64,000 nucleotides of DNA from Phoronis australis (taxonomy: Eukaryota > Phoronida > Phoronidae): assembly GCA_002633005.1 (NCBI GenBank), contig NMRA01000151.1, positions 661,629 to 725,628 of the forward strand. Direction: 5' to 3'. The notes beneath the pieces are model-generated. The model did not search any database. It was not told the origin of the DNA and saw only the letters and a program-made list of their open reading frames with translations. This document shows positions 46,365 through 57,970 of this stretch, piece by piece (positions within the stretch are counted from its first letter, which is position 1; the number at the start of each line of letters is the position of its first letter). The translations under genes were made by a program, and so were the position numbers.

Positions 46365-48008
46365 CTGGAAATAAACAACATAAATTCATTCACACAATGT
46401 CCAGTGTTATAGGTTGGCAGTAGCAAAACTTAAACTTTTCAAATGCCAATGTGCCGTGTCATCTAATGGAATGAAACTCTTACAAAAGTAAATGATGCAA
46501 GTACATTAGGTCACGTGATGTGATCAAAAAGATGGCGGATTGAACGGGATAACCTACGCAACATATTCCACGCCTCACTGAAAAAGATGATATTTACAAA
46601 AGTAAATGAGACACATTTGAATGTGCAGCCTACACAAGTTTAGAAACTTTTCGCAATAAAGACCATGAGCTCAGTTTTTATTTTTGTTATGATTTTTATA
46701 AAACCCTTCAGCGAGTGCGAGTGTCCAAATGGTCACGACGCGGCTATGATGATTTGGACCGGTATTCACAGATAAAATGACTAAGTGGCCGAAACCTAAG
46801 CAATAACGCTGGTGCGTGGTCAGGAGAGTTCTGCATTTGATTCTTTGATGTTTCACTGAACATCGTTACCGTGGCAATTTCCTTCCAACGTTCGGGCACG
46901 TTACACACTCAACTGCTATTGCAAACCCGATCTTTTCTAGGTGAAGAGCAATGTCGTAACAAAACCTTTAGAGTAGTTCGACCTGAAAGGTTTTCCGGCT
47001 TTACCATCCAACGTGAAGTTGATGGACCTTCCGATAAGAAAGACCGACTGAACAAACGGGAAGGAGAGACATAAAATGGAAGACGGGATTGCCATTACTT
47101 GAATTATTAGTACGCCATTAAAAATTGCAATGGTTATCAGCTTTTTAAGTGACCACCGTTCTCAATACCACAGCAACAGTGTAAAATGGGAGTCGAAACA
47201 TATATTTCGGAGAGTTGGATTTAACTTCTACAAGACGATTTAATTTTCCATTTTTCCATGTGGACGAACATTTTTAGTAACGTGACGGCAATACAAATTT
47301 GCTTTTTTAAACCACTTTCATTTTGCCGTCACACTTCATTTGTTAAAACGATTGACAAGCGTTTTGACAACGACGGTGCCGTGACTTAGATCGCAAAAGG
47401 GCAAATTGACCGGTCCTTTCCGACACAACTCCATCATTTTTCTTGCTCGTCTTCTCATCTGCTTCCGACAGTCCTTGCTTTAAGGAGAATGATAAGGCTT
47501 GATTTTGCAGACTGATTTTAAAATTCTTGTCTCAAAGGGCTTTTCTAGTTCCAAAACTTGAATATACATACCAAATTAAATAATATGCGCCATGACATAA
47601 TGTTTACCTCATTTCTTTATCAAACTAACGCGTTTTTTGAGCACAATTTTGTACCTCGGCCGAGATCTGAAAATCATCGACTATTCCTGTCTATTTCCAT
47701 GACCTGAGTTCCTTGTGCATCAGTTGAGGAACGATTCCTGGATGACGGCCATGTTGTCCTTGAAAACGTTTTGATATGATCGTGAGCGTAAAACCGTTGT
47801 TATTTGTTTTGTTTTCGATTCTCATTTTGGTTCTTTTTACACAAATTTGATTATACATTGTCCAAATTTTATCTGTTCTTTGCATATGACGAGTGGTATT
47901 TAAAGTGTAAATTGCAAGGTCTCAACCAATCTGAACAACAATATGCTCTAAATTCGTGTTTATAATTATTATTGCTATATTCTTAACATTAACTGAATTG
48001 TACGTCGC

Positions 48009-48017
48009 TATAAAAAG
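48009..48017 (+). promoter_or_regulatory. TATA-like box upstream of the Gmr1-like gag
   Basis: TATAAAAAG lies 122 bp before the gag ATG, a plausible promoter position inside a 5' LTR. The surrounding 5' LTR could not be confirmed by a matching 3' copy. Confidence 0.35.
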
Positions 48018-48138
48018 TTATTTACATATTTGTTGCCGTGGCGTTGTAACGCCATTGTTGTAACGGAAAATAGAAACGGCGCCATTTTCCTTCGTTACAC
48101 ATCTGTGACGTGGTGTTGGGGAACACAAAGAAAACAAT

Positions 48139-49557
48139 ATGGATCCCAGTGAGTACAGCAGCGTAGATGAAGAATATTTTGAAAGATACAGGGAGGGTCA
48201 GGTGGAGTTTTCAGACGATTCTGACGTTTCGGATGTGGAGGAGGAGGCGACAGACCCCATAGGAACNGACTTTGCCGAGTTGAGAGACCTGTTAGTGCGT
48301 GAGCAGTACGTTAACACCTGTACTAAAGACTTGGCCTTGTTCCTGCGAGAGCGGACACCCAAGACTGTTCCAGAGATGGTGGGCTTAGCAGAGAGGTATA
48401 TTGAGGCCCATGGAGTGGATATAACGAGCACTCAGTCAAAGAAATCCCAAGAACGACCAGTCAAGACAGACAACCAGAGAGTCGATCAGAAGAAAAATGA
48501 CCTCGCAGAGGAAACTAAAAGGTGTTTCTTCTGTCACAAAGCTGGACACCTGGCTAGAGACTGTCGGAAGCGGACACAAGGGATGCAATACCAAAAGTCA
48601 GCAGCGGTCAACCACCGAGGTTCCCAGAGCAAAGAGGATTCGGTGAAGCGTGCTAATCCTGAACGCGCCTTCAAAGGAATGCTGCGTCTGAAGGAGGGGT
48701 ATGTTGGCACGAAGAAGGTCTCAGTGTTGAGAGACACAGGCTGCACAACCATTGTGGTTCGATCTAGTTTAGTCGAACCAGGAGATATGACCTGCCGGAA
48801 GTGGTCATGCGAGTTGGCGGACTCTACCAAGAGATGGCTGCCTGTCGCAAAGATCAACATCAAGACACCGTACTACACAGGAGAAGTGTTTGCGATGTGT
48901 ATGGAGCGTCCAGTGGCCGATTTGATTATCGGGGACGTGCCTAGTGCCTTGGACCCAGGCGATGTTGAGCGACAGCAGAGAGCAACAACTGCCAACGGGG
49001 ACAATACAGGCAATAACCTTGTGGGGGGTCTGAAAGATGACTCTCAAAAGGGTACGACTTCCCAAGAGAAGAACTCAGTGACCTCAACTCTAGAGGAAGA
49101 AGAGGTGGCCGACAAGTCGGTGGAGACAGATCCTGATGAATCCAGCGAGGAAGCGGTAGCGGTGACTACCAGGGCTCAGGAAGAGCGAGAAAAATCGGAC
49201 ATTAAACCGTTAGCTGTGTCCCCAACCATACAAGAAATGGGACTAAAGCAGTTCAAAGAAGCCCAGCATGAAGATTCATCAATGAAAAAGTTGTGGGAGC
49301 AAGCTGAAGCCAAGGTTAAGCGACAGACCAAAAGCAAGGTGTCATACGTGATGGAGATTCAACGAGGAATACTCTATCGCATGCTCAAAAAGAAAGATGG
49401 TGACGAGGTGAAAGAAGTTGTCGTGCCGAGTAGTTTACGGAAGTCCGTGATGAGGCTCGCTCATGAGTCTATACTCGGTGGACACCTCGGTGTTAGGAAG
49501 ACAACTGACCGTATCACCACAGCAATTTCTATTGGCCAGGAGTGGCATCAGAAGTGA
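48139..49557 (+). pseudogene. Gmr1-like Gag (capsid end, CCHC) plus protease and integrase zinc-finger start
   Basis: The frame starts at ATG 48,139 with an acidic segment of about 42 residues. After an unresolved base at 48,267 it enters the capsid C-terminal domain (FAELRDLLVREQYVNTC ... LALFLRERTPKTVPEMVGLA), the region from which vertebrate SCAN domains are thought to derive. A nucleic-acid-binding knuckle CFFCHKAGHLARDC follows. The protease motif is LRDTGCTTIVV. The end includes HESILGGHLGVRKTTDRI, the His-His half of the integrase zinc finger, then shifts frame. The capsid N-terminal part (some hundreds of residues in relatives) is absent exactly at the unresolved base. Confidence 0.8.
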
Positions 49558-50102
49558 CCCGATTCTGCAGGTCATGCGACATCTGTCAGAAGACAATCCC
49601 GAAAGGTCGAGTGACCAAGGTACCCCTGGGAGAGATGCATTTGATGGAGGAGCCTTTCAAAAGGATCGCGATTGATCTGATTGGCCCTATAGCTCCAGTT
49701 TCTGAGAAATGAAACTGATACATTCTCACGGTGGTAGATTTGGCTACCAGGTATCCAGAAACAGTGGCGCTACCGAAGATTGAGACAGAGCGTGTGGCTG
49801 AAGCATTATTAGAAGTCTTCAGTAGAGTACGGTTCCCACGAGAGATCCTGAGTGATCGTGGAACGCAGTTCACAGCGGAACTGATGAAGGAGGTCAGCAG
49901 GCTTGTGAGTGCAAAGCAGCTGTACACGACCCCTTACAATCCACGCTGTAACGGGCTCTGTGAGAGAATCAACGGTGTTCTGAAGGCCATGCTGAAGAAA
50001 ATGTGTCAAGAAAGACCGGAGGATTTGGGACCGGTATCTGCCAGCTGTCCTATTTGCTTACCGAGAAGTCCCGCAATCAAGCACAGTATTTTCACCCTTT
50101 GA
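49528..50102 (+). pseudogene. Gmr1-like integrase core
   Basis: In the frame after the break near 49,528 the sequence reads NFYWPGVASEVTRFCRSCDIC, supplying the two Cys of the HHCC zinc finger. Then come the first catalytic Asp (IAIDLIGP), two stops at 49,710-49,718, the second Asp (SDRGTQF) and the Glu (NGLCERINGVLK). The Asp-to-Glu spacing is 35 residues, the classical D-D-35-E. A second frame break occurs near 50,030. The integrase is recognisable but cannot be translated as one chain. Confidence 0.8.
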
Positions 50103-50133
50103 GTTGTTATAGGGCAGGACAATAAAAGGTCCG

Positions 50134-50733
50134 ATGCAAATACTGAGCGAACTCTGGACAGGGGAAGACAGCAACGACGTCCGTAATACTTACCAGTATG
50201 TCTTCGAACTCAGGAACCGCTTAGAGGAGACTTGCGAGTTGGCTAGAAAAAACTTGTATGTGGCACAGGGTATTCACAAGCATTACTATGACAAAAAGGA
50301 AAGAGATAGGCAGTTTCAAGTGGGACAAAGAGTGTTGGTATTACTTCGCACAGATCATAACAAGCTTACTCTGCAGTGGAAGGGGCCTCACGAAGTCACA
50401 GAAAAAGTCAATCGTATGGACTACACAATCAACATGAACGGCAAGATTAAGATCTTCCATGCCAATCTGTTGAAGGCGTATCACAAACGCGAAGATGACA
50501 ACACCACAGGTAAAGATGAAGCGATCGGTGCGGTGTTAATTGAGGAGTGTGTGACTGACGAAGCGACCCTTCTTGATGAAGGCGGTTTAGAGCTTCGACC
50601 GGAAGTTCACAGTGAAACCTACAAGGACGTTAAGCTGTGCGATTCCTTGACGTCAGAACAACGTGAACAGGTACTACGGCTTCTATATGATTACCGTGGC
50701 ATTTTTACCAACCAGCCTGGCGAGACCGATTAG
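50134..50733 (+). pseudogene. Integrase C-terminal GPY/F-like module and linker to RT
   Basis: The frame carries FQVGQRVLVLLRTDHNKLTL and QWKGPHEVTEKVN, a GPY/F-type module near the end of Gypsy integrases, then KIFHANLLKAYH. It continues into an acidic linker and an RT N-terminal stretch (LTSEQREQVLRLLYDYRGIF). A TAG at about 50,731 interrupts it and a second TAG lies at about 50,842, so integrase and RT are no longer one polyprotein. Confidence 0.75.
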
Positions 50734-50844
50734 GCCAGCCACGTCATCGAGTTGACAACAGAACAACCAGTGAGAGTGAGACCACGTCAGATGCCATACA
50801 CCACTCAGGACTTAGTGAAGAAGGAAGTGCAGGAGATGTTATAG

Positions 50845-52044
50845 ATGACCATCATTGAGCCTTCGACTTCAGCTTACAGCTCTCCTGTAGTGTTGGTGGC
50901 TAAAAAGGATGGCACCACAAGATTCTGTGTTGACTATCGACGGCTGAATGCAGTGACCAAGTTTGATAACGAGCCCATGGGTAACCCAGAAGCTATTATG
51001 GTTAATCTGCATGGTCAACGTTTTTTCTCGAAGTTCGACTTCACGAAGGGCTACTGGCAAATTCCCATGGATGAGGCTAGCAAAGAGAAGACCGCATTTG
51101 TGACTCCAGGAGGTTGTTACCAGTTCTGCAGAATGCCATTTGGCTTGGTGAATTCAGCGGCCACGTTCAACAGGATGATGAGAAAAATGCTAGCAGGCTC
51201 AGGTAATATCGAGCAGTATGTCGATGATGTGCTACTCCACACTGTCACCTGGGAGGAACATCTCCATACCCTGAGGGACTTGTTTCAAAGGGTAAAGCAA
51301 GCAGGCTTGACAGTAAAACCGTCAAAGTGCAGTATCGGATATCCAGAGGTGGAGTTCCTTGGACATCAGGTTGGGACGAACCAGATAGCTATGGATGACC
51401 AAAAGCTAATGAAGGTCCAGGATGCACCAACACCATCTACAAAAACTAAGGTACGGTCATTCCTAGGACTTACAGGGTACTACCGAAAGTTTGTGCTCAA
51501 CTACACACAGATAGCCACACCGTTGACGGATTTGCTGAAGAAGGGCCAACCAAAGAAAGTCGTGTGGAGTGATATTCATGACCGGGCAATCAGGAAGCTA
51601 AAGCAAGCGCTTGGAAGTAGCCCGATCCTACGAGTGCCTGACTTCAGCCAAAGATTTATTGTCAGGACGGACGCGTCAAACAATGGTTTAGGGGAAGTCT
51701 TACTGCAGGAGTTTGACGATGGGATATTCCCTATTGCATATGCCAGCCGGAAGCTTAAAGAGAGCGAGCGGCATTACTTTACAGAAGAGAAAGAGTGTTT
51801 AGCAATAGTGTTTGCTGTTAAACGTTTTCAGTTTTATCTATACGGGACAGAATTCGTGGTGCAAACAGACCACAAACCACTGGTATATATTCAGCGTTGT
51901 AAGATTAAAAGTCCCAGGGTTATGCGATGGGCTATAGCGCTGCAGAATTATAAATTCCATGTGGAGGATATCCCTGGAAAATGTAACGTCGGTGCAGACT
52001 ATTTAAGTCGATTAGCAGAGCCTGTAAGTCAAGGAGCACTTTAG
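50845..52044 (+). pseudogene. Reverse transcriptase and RNase H of the Gmr1-like element (intact 399-codon frame)
   Basis: All RT signature blocks are present: SPVVLVAKKDGTTRFCVDYR, the first catalytic Asp in FSKFDFTKGYWQIPM, FGLVNSAATFNRMM and the YVDD active site (EQYVDDVLLH). The thumb/connection follows (FLGHQVG, FLGLTGYYRKFV). RNase H has RTDASNNGLGEVLLQ, EEKECLAIVFAVK and TDHKPLVYIQ, giving the D-E-D catalytic set. This part is open although the upstream frame is broken by stops, so it is annotated as part of a dead element. It ends at TAG 52,042-52,044. Confidence 0.9.
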
Positions 52045-52130
52045 CTGCGGATACAGCAGTAGGTTATGTATATATATGCCAGGTGATTTTGTGTTAAAAA
52101 ATTATAGAGTAATTTTCTCTTTGGCAGGGG

Positions 52131-52446
52131 TGTGTTGTCAGAATATGGTCTGACAGTATTTTTAGTTGTATTGTTTTGTTTTATTCTGTTTGATTGGCAT
52201 GACCCCTGAGTTAAGTACAGTGATGATGTAATTTGTTTACTACAAAATAGTGTGGAACTTTCTAGAAGACTGAGGTCAGAACAGTGGTGATGTAATTTGT
52301 TTACTACAGTATAGTGTGGAACTTTCTAGAAGACTCTAGCATGACAGTGATTAATGCAGTCTGGAATATTCTAGAGACTAGTACATGTTTGTAGAATGAT
52401 TGGGTAGGTTCCAGAAAGTTCTGGTATGTGCTTGAATTGATGAAAN
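52131..52446 (+). repeat. Probable 3' LTR (U3 part) with an internal 64-bp tandem duplication
   Basis: Just after pol, a purine-rich tract (GGCAGGGG) is followed by TGTGTTGTCAGAATATGG, the usual PPT-TG start of an LTR. Two tandem 64-bp units begin at 52,217 and 52,281 (ACAGTG.TGATGTAATTTG ... GTGTGGAACTTTCTAGAAG). Such U3 duplications often carry enhancer sites. The LTR meets an unresolved base at 52,446, and neither its end nor a matching 5' LTR is visible. Confidence 0.55.
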
Positions 52447-53868
52447 CAACCTGCGCCCACCCACACACGGGGAAAAACGTGACAGTCAAGTTTCAGCAAC
52501 AGTACCCAATTTGGTAATAAATCAGATAAAAAACCTTTCTAGATCGGCAATTGTGTTTTCTCCATCGCCACATCGTAAAACTGATGCAAAGTATGAGCAA
52601 TTGCCGTGTGACTACCGACAGTGAGCGCGTTTCGTAACTCCGTGAACAAATCGGCACCGGCTTTACTGGCAGTTAAAAATGTATTTGAAAAGTGGAAAAA
52701 AACATCCACACTCGGCGATGTTTCAACAAACAAAATCAGTTTTGTCTCAAAACAGTGCGCTCCTCACCTGAACTGAATAACCCGCACATGTGCTTGATTT
52801 TTTCTGGTGCCAGGACGTGGCAACCGGCGAAGTCTCCCCGGCAATATGAGTTGCCATGTGTCTTTGCCGGGAAAATTTATCACTAGCTGGATTGACATTA
52901 ATTTTCAATTATGAAACAAAACAATTATTATAAAACGTGAGCAAAATTCACAACCGATATCCCGTTGTCTAAATTAAAAATTCCGCTACTGAAAACGCAA
53001 ACCGGATGGTGTAGAGAGCTGTAGTCTATGAGCTGAATGTCGGCGACGGGAAAATAATGTAGTGTTAGGAGCATGACGCAGTGATTTTTTAATGTTTCGG
53101 TCACACACATTTTAGCTATTAAAAGCCCCCCGAAGCTTGCGCCGCGGACCAGTGATGTCCACGACCAGGCGGTCGGGGTGTGGTAGTAATTTAGCTTATA
53201 CAATGCTTTGAGCTGAATGAAAATTCTTCCTTTTACTCTGAACTCATTAATATTTATTTTACACTACTTGGAAACACACCAAGTTTTCTTTCTGAAGTTA
53301 TTTCGCCACCAGTAAGAAATAGGCCGTCCCTCGTTGTTGACAGTCGTATACCTAACAAAGTCCCTGTCTAAATTTGTTTTCAATGTTTACGCGAGTTGTC
53401 AGAATAATCTTACTATATGGCAATTTTACTTAATTATTCTGATATTGCATGTTCGTTATGTTTATACTGCTAACCAGAGTTAATTACTCCCTGTAAAACA
53501 CGCTCACTAGAACCGACGACCTTGTAATTCAATCGCTTCCTTCATGAATTTTATTTCCGACTTAGCGGCAGATCAAAAATGGCGGAGTATCACTCGGCTC
53601 CAGGTCCTGACAAGTGAGGATTTTTATGAATTTTTCGCCTGTGGATTTCATTAGGATTAACCTGTAGGTACTTATGCATGCTTCGGTATAACGTGTTCTA
53701 ACCAACTAATAATTGCTAAAAACGTGTGCTTCTAGGTCTTTATGTGCGTAGAACTTACTCAGTAGAAATCATGACAACATAGTTGAGTGAATGAGGATGG
53801 CTTCAGAATGACAAATGATTCACTTCTAAGAAGTCGTACATAATATTCCAGATATCAAATTAACTAAC

Positions 53869-54478
53869 CTTTCCAATTGTTATCAATTCAGTTTCGCCTG
53901 TCGTTCCCGTGGCCATTTCAACAATTACGGCGTGACCAGACTGGTGACGTATTTTCTCTTCATCGTGCTTTGTCCCTTGATTTTTATAATTGTCCAACTG
54001 ATTTCTGTATCCAGCTGTCACCCGGATATTAAGACCGCCTTTCGCTATTAGATTGCCGACGCACTCAACGAGGTACTGGTCAATCCTAACGAAACGCTCC
54101 TCGGTGAAATTTTTAAGTGTTAAGTTGCCGACAAGTTTGGTTTTTTCGTAAATTGACGAATCAAAAAACTGGCTAATGTACGGTTCCTTTTTAGGATCAA
54201 TTTTTCCACACCATGGAATGTTCTCATCGCATCTGCCTGGATAGGCGTACTTGCCGTTGACGGCGAAAAAGCCCGGTCTTGACGCTTGTAATTGCGCCGT
54301 TGGGAATGGCACAACAAATGAACGAGGTTTGTTTTCTCTTTTGACGCACACCCAAATGACCTGAGGCTTAGGAGCAGGAGGATACTCGACGAAGTCAAAG
54401 CCGGCACATTGTGCAAGCTGGCCTAACTGAATGAGTTTACCTTTGCCATCATCTCCCGACAAGTCGAACCATAGTGCC
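53869..54478 (-). CDS. Hedgehog-like repeat gene, long exon: end of unit 2 and most of unit 3
   Basis: Acceptor GAGTTTCTGATTGTAG and donor GTTAGT bound 610 nt (203 codons). The exon enters with one base and leaves in phase 0. Its first part, LIQLGQLAQCAGFDFVEYPP then QVIWVCVKRE, parallels the Hedgehog stretch LARLAVEAGFDWVYYE...HIHCSVKAE; the zinc His is replaced by Trp. The second part starts a new unit (YAYPGRCDENIPWCGKID), has the helical FVRIDQYLVECVGNLIAK, then LNIRVTAGYRNQ and RHQSGHAVIVEM. These parallel Hedgehog [11 protein letters not shown] and LHYEGRAVDIT. The first zinc His is kept; the Asp is lost. Two N-x-T sites (GNLT, KNFT) suggest secretion. Confidence 0.8.
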
Positions 54479-55135
54479 CTACAATCAGAAACTCGAAGCT
54501 ACAGAGTTCCAATTTGACGGGAAATAATTTATGGTGTCTCAATTAACACTTCGCAGGTTTGCATTCGGCAAAACAGTCGATGAACATAATCAGTGTTCTG
54601 CGAGAATAAATGGTTTTCCCATGCAAATTACACATTTTCTCTCGCTGTATATACACCTACAGAATACAACACTGATGTCGCATTGCATTACTCAACTGCA
54701 ATACTCTTCTTACAGAGAAAGCTTGTGAATCGAAGTGACAACTCAGTCGTATTGATGTACATACATTGTCTGGGCAAAGTGCCGAACGTCCTACACAGGG
54801 TTTAGGAGATAACAAAGCGGACGCCGGACACCCCGACCATCCGGATATAGCCAGGTTCGGTCGAAAGTAGCTACATGTACACCGAATGCGACGCTTCAGC
54901 AAACAATTCTCAAACAACACAAACAAGAGGTCTGCACAGTGTACTAGCAGACGGTCGTGGCCATGTAAAACTAGTAGACGGCCATGGCCATGTACCGTAA
55001 AACTAGCAGACGGCCATGGCCATGTACAACTTCCGTAGTGACTGACTGTGTCTTTAAGAATTAGAGATAATGCAATGCCGTGATGTGTTGTTGATCGCGA
55101 ACAACTCACGCAATACTTCTGAAATGTGTACTTAC
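54479..55135 (-). other. Intron with a short tandem repeat
   Basis: The intron contains a CTAG(C/T)AGACGGCCATGGCC-type repeat of three units at 54,943-55,027. No gene is seen. Confidence 0.6.
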
Positions 55136-55282
55136 TGTGCCGTGCGATGGTGAGAAAATTCGTTTTTAAAAGTTCCCCACTTGAAACCAGCAGTTGCCGT
55201 AGGCTCTTCAAACGCAAATTTGACGATCAACTTGTTGGCTCCTCCCCACTTTTCTTCAACGAGTTTTGCCAAACGACGGAGT
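55136..55282 (-). CDS. Hedgehog-like repeat gene exon: middle of unit 2
   Basis: Acceptor GTCGGTTTTTAG and donor GTAAGT bound 147 nt. The exon enters and leaves in phase 2, matching both neighbours. It encodes LRRLAKLVEEKWGGANKLIV and KFAFEEP...FKW, then EFSHHRTA. This parallels the Hedgehog helix and strand [26 protein letters not shown] followed by ESLHYEGRA. The first zinc-ligand His is present (SHH), but the Gly-Arg-Ala-Val-Asp that follows it in Hedgehog is not kept. Confidence 0.8.
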
Positions 55283-55542
55283 CTAAAAACCGACAACAGT
55301 CATGAATGGACATTTACTAGCCATGGAATTATGTGGAGGTAACACAAATCTTCTGCATTCACACTGATTTTTTGATTATGTATCAAAGGAGTGTTTCCCA
55401 ACCTAAAAATTTAATAAGCAACTTGAAATTTGCCTAAAACATTCTCATACCAATGATAAAAACGCAAACAAAAACACAACTGCCAATGGCACTTATGGAT
55501 TTTTACAATTACCAAGAATGAAGTGGTAGCAAAACAGTCTAC

Positions 55543-55716
55543 CTGAAAGCTAGCCTGTGCGTCATCACACGATCTCTACAACGTTTGGCAGGAGGTACAT
55601 TTGCACTTCCGGTGTGGACTCTACAGTCGATGCAGCTTCTGCCCGCCATCCCGCACCAGGCGTCGTTGCGCTTTGGGTTTTCGAAGATGACATCGTTATA
55701 CGGATAGTAATATAAT
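55543..55716 (-). CDS. Hedgehog-like repeat gene exon: start of unit 2
   Basis: Acceptor TTTCTCTCTCTTCAG and a weak donor (GTAGAC after TTTCAG) bound 174 nt. The exon encodes YYYPYNDVIFENPKRNDAWC, then an insert with GRSCIDC and AKRCRDRVMTHRLAF. It parallels Hedgehog NYNPDIIFKDEEN and RCKDRLNSLA, with an added WCG....C..C loop that Hedgehog lacks. The acidic calcium ligands (DEE) are not conserved here (ENP). The exon leaves in phase 2 and fits 55,136-55,282. Confidence 0.8.
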
Positions 55717-57970
55717 CTGAAGAGAGAGAAATGAATCCTTTTAAGAATGGACATAATGATAGTTTGACGGTGTGTTGCTTACGGTCATAGTATGATGACG
55801 GTGATGACAATAAATTCGAATGCGTTATATGTAATGTCACTGTGCAACGGTGAAAAGAGCGGTGACGCTGCTTATCTGTTAACCTGTCACGGACAGGATC
55901 ATTGGGGATATATTGATGCATTAATTCCCTCCCCACACTATACCCGAGACAACAGTGAGCGCAAAACTCGAGGGCTGACGTTGCTTGGCTCTTGCTGTGA
56001 CTTTTAGCAGCATGGCGGTGACAATAATGATTGGCATAGAATTACAACGGTACGTGGTGAAAGCATTAAAACACTAACTAACAGGTGACAATCACTGCCG
56101 TATCTCAGTAACGGGAACATTGTCCAGCACCTACATGTACCCCCTCCTAATCAAAAGAATGTACATAGAAACACGAAAAGAATGACGATTGGTTTTATAT
56201 TTACTGAAGCCCTTCCAAAAGAGGCATTCCTTAACATCAGTTTAGGAATGTATAATTTCACAAAAACAAATAAATTGCTGCAGACGATTTCATCAAATGG
56301 TGCTCCCACTGAGAGTGGACCCTTTAAGCACAAGCACTCCTTAATCAGTCAATCTACATGACACTAAAATAGTAGAAGATATACAACAATAAATGGGGCC
56401 GCTCAGCAGGCACTTCCGGAACAACTCAAATGAAGGGGTAATTCACATAATCCACTTTATATGCATCCTTCAAAACGTTCATTGATTAGAATTGTTGACA
56501 GCGACACCAATAAACACCATGAGTGCCTCAAGATTTTCCAAATTAACACACGAACACCGCCTGCAATAGCGTCTTTAAGACCATTTTAAGCTGCGTCAGC
56601 CTGGAGACATTAGCCTACACTTGTGGCCTGAAACCTGGTAAATTTTATCTCATCAATGCTATTCCATAATACAATGTTCCAGCCATACAGACCAATATGT
56701 TTAATGACCACCATCTTGTTAGGTTAGTCGCCATTCACTCGCATTCTTGCAAAAAACGTGGTCTACGGAAGGCTCCTGTCATTTATACTTCTCTTGTTGT
56801 ATTTTTAGTTCATGCAATCGTCCAGTGTGTTCCTATCTGTCAAGTTAATTTCTAACTTTGAATCATTGTTATAGTTTCTTTAGTTCAAACGTTTTTTGGA
56901 ATGAACAGACGGAAGTTGGAGGAATTGTTCGGCAAAAATCGGGCAAGATCGGTGAAAAACGCGCCACTAGTGTATGCGAACGTCTGCGTTAGAATATGTT
57001 CGTTCCCTCGTTAATGGGAGAAATTGAGTTGAAGAATGAATGTTACAGTACATTTACGGGGGAGAAATTGAGGAGCGTCGCATAAGACTCCCAGTATGGA
57101 ATACAGTACGACTTTTTTTAGTCGACGATTCCAACGCCATATTCGGCAACCTCAGATTTCATTTGGCGACCTGATATTTGGCGACATGGCGTTCAGCTAA
57201 GCGTCAAGCGCTAGTACACTTCCCAATATGAAATTACTCTTACCTTGTTTTTTTATTCAGATTAAATTGATTTTGGTGAAGACCACGCTAATAATGCCTT
57301 GCCTAAAATCTGAGCTTCAGGCTCTGGGTTTCAGTCAACAACCGTTTCGCACAAAGCTTTAGTATGGACAAATTTATAGCATTATTTAAATGGTAACTGC
57401 CGTTTATTTAATAACAACGTTTGTCCAAAACTCATAGAACTAATTATCAACATCAGAAGAAGTCCTGATCGAGTTTTATAGCTAAAAAAGAGGACAGAAA
57501 CTCGAGGGATAATACCGGCAAAGAAGGACTGGTGTTTACCGGGATGTGGGTCGTTTTGCGTGCTCATATTATTATTTGCATGATTGATACATTATAGATA
57601 CTCTTAAGCAAGACTTGAAACACTATGATTTTTCAAGAGGTGAGTAAAAATAAACTATACCGGATCTTTTTTGCAAACCACAGTTGGATTTTCTTTTGTG
57701 AGCACCAATGGTCCGATTTTCGAAATCAGCACACACCATAACTAATTACGTTTTTTGGGCCTTATAGAGAAATTATGACCATTATAATTATGGCTGAGGT
57801 GATCTGCAGCATAGGCGACAGAAAACAGGGACGACGACGACGGTAGATTTAACTTAGCAAAACTACAGATGGAGAATACTTGTCGTGTTTTCTTGAACGA
57901 TATCGTATTTTCACATGTAGTAAAATAAAAAAGATATTCCAGTATTAGTTTTGCATTTCTTTTCACTTGC
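55717..57970 (-). other. Intron
   Basis: No supported gene. A short repeat related to 34,540-34,640 (TTTGGCGACCT..., TTCAGCTAAGCGTC) lies at 57,130-57,215. The open frames here have no recognisable domain. Confidence 0.5.

Larger units (their letters stand above)
48139..52446 (+). mobile_element. Gmr1-type Ty3/Gypsy LTR retrotransposon, integrase upstream of RT, inactivated
   Basis: Domains in order on the plus strand: acidic N-terminus, capsid C-terminal (SCAN-like) domain, CCHC knuckle, protease, integrase (zinc finger, D-D-35-E core, GPY/F-like end), reverse transcriptase and RNase H. The integrase-before-RT order is copia-like but the sequences are Gypsy-like, which defines Gmr1-type elements. 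There is one frameshift near 49,528, a stop pair at 49,710-49,718, a frame break near 50,030, and in-frame stops near 50,104, 50,731 and 50,842. An LTR-like region begins near 52,131. No matching 5' LTR is found. The element lies antisense in an intron of the Hedgehog-like repeat gene. Confidence 0.85.
46365..53868 (-). other. Intron carrying a full-length antisense LTR element
   Basis: This 7.5-kb intron contains the Gmr1-like retroelement on the opposite strand (48,139-52,446). The remainder (46,365-48,000 and 52,450-53,868) shows no gene I can support. Confidence 0.6.
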
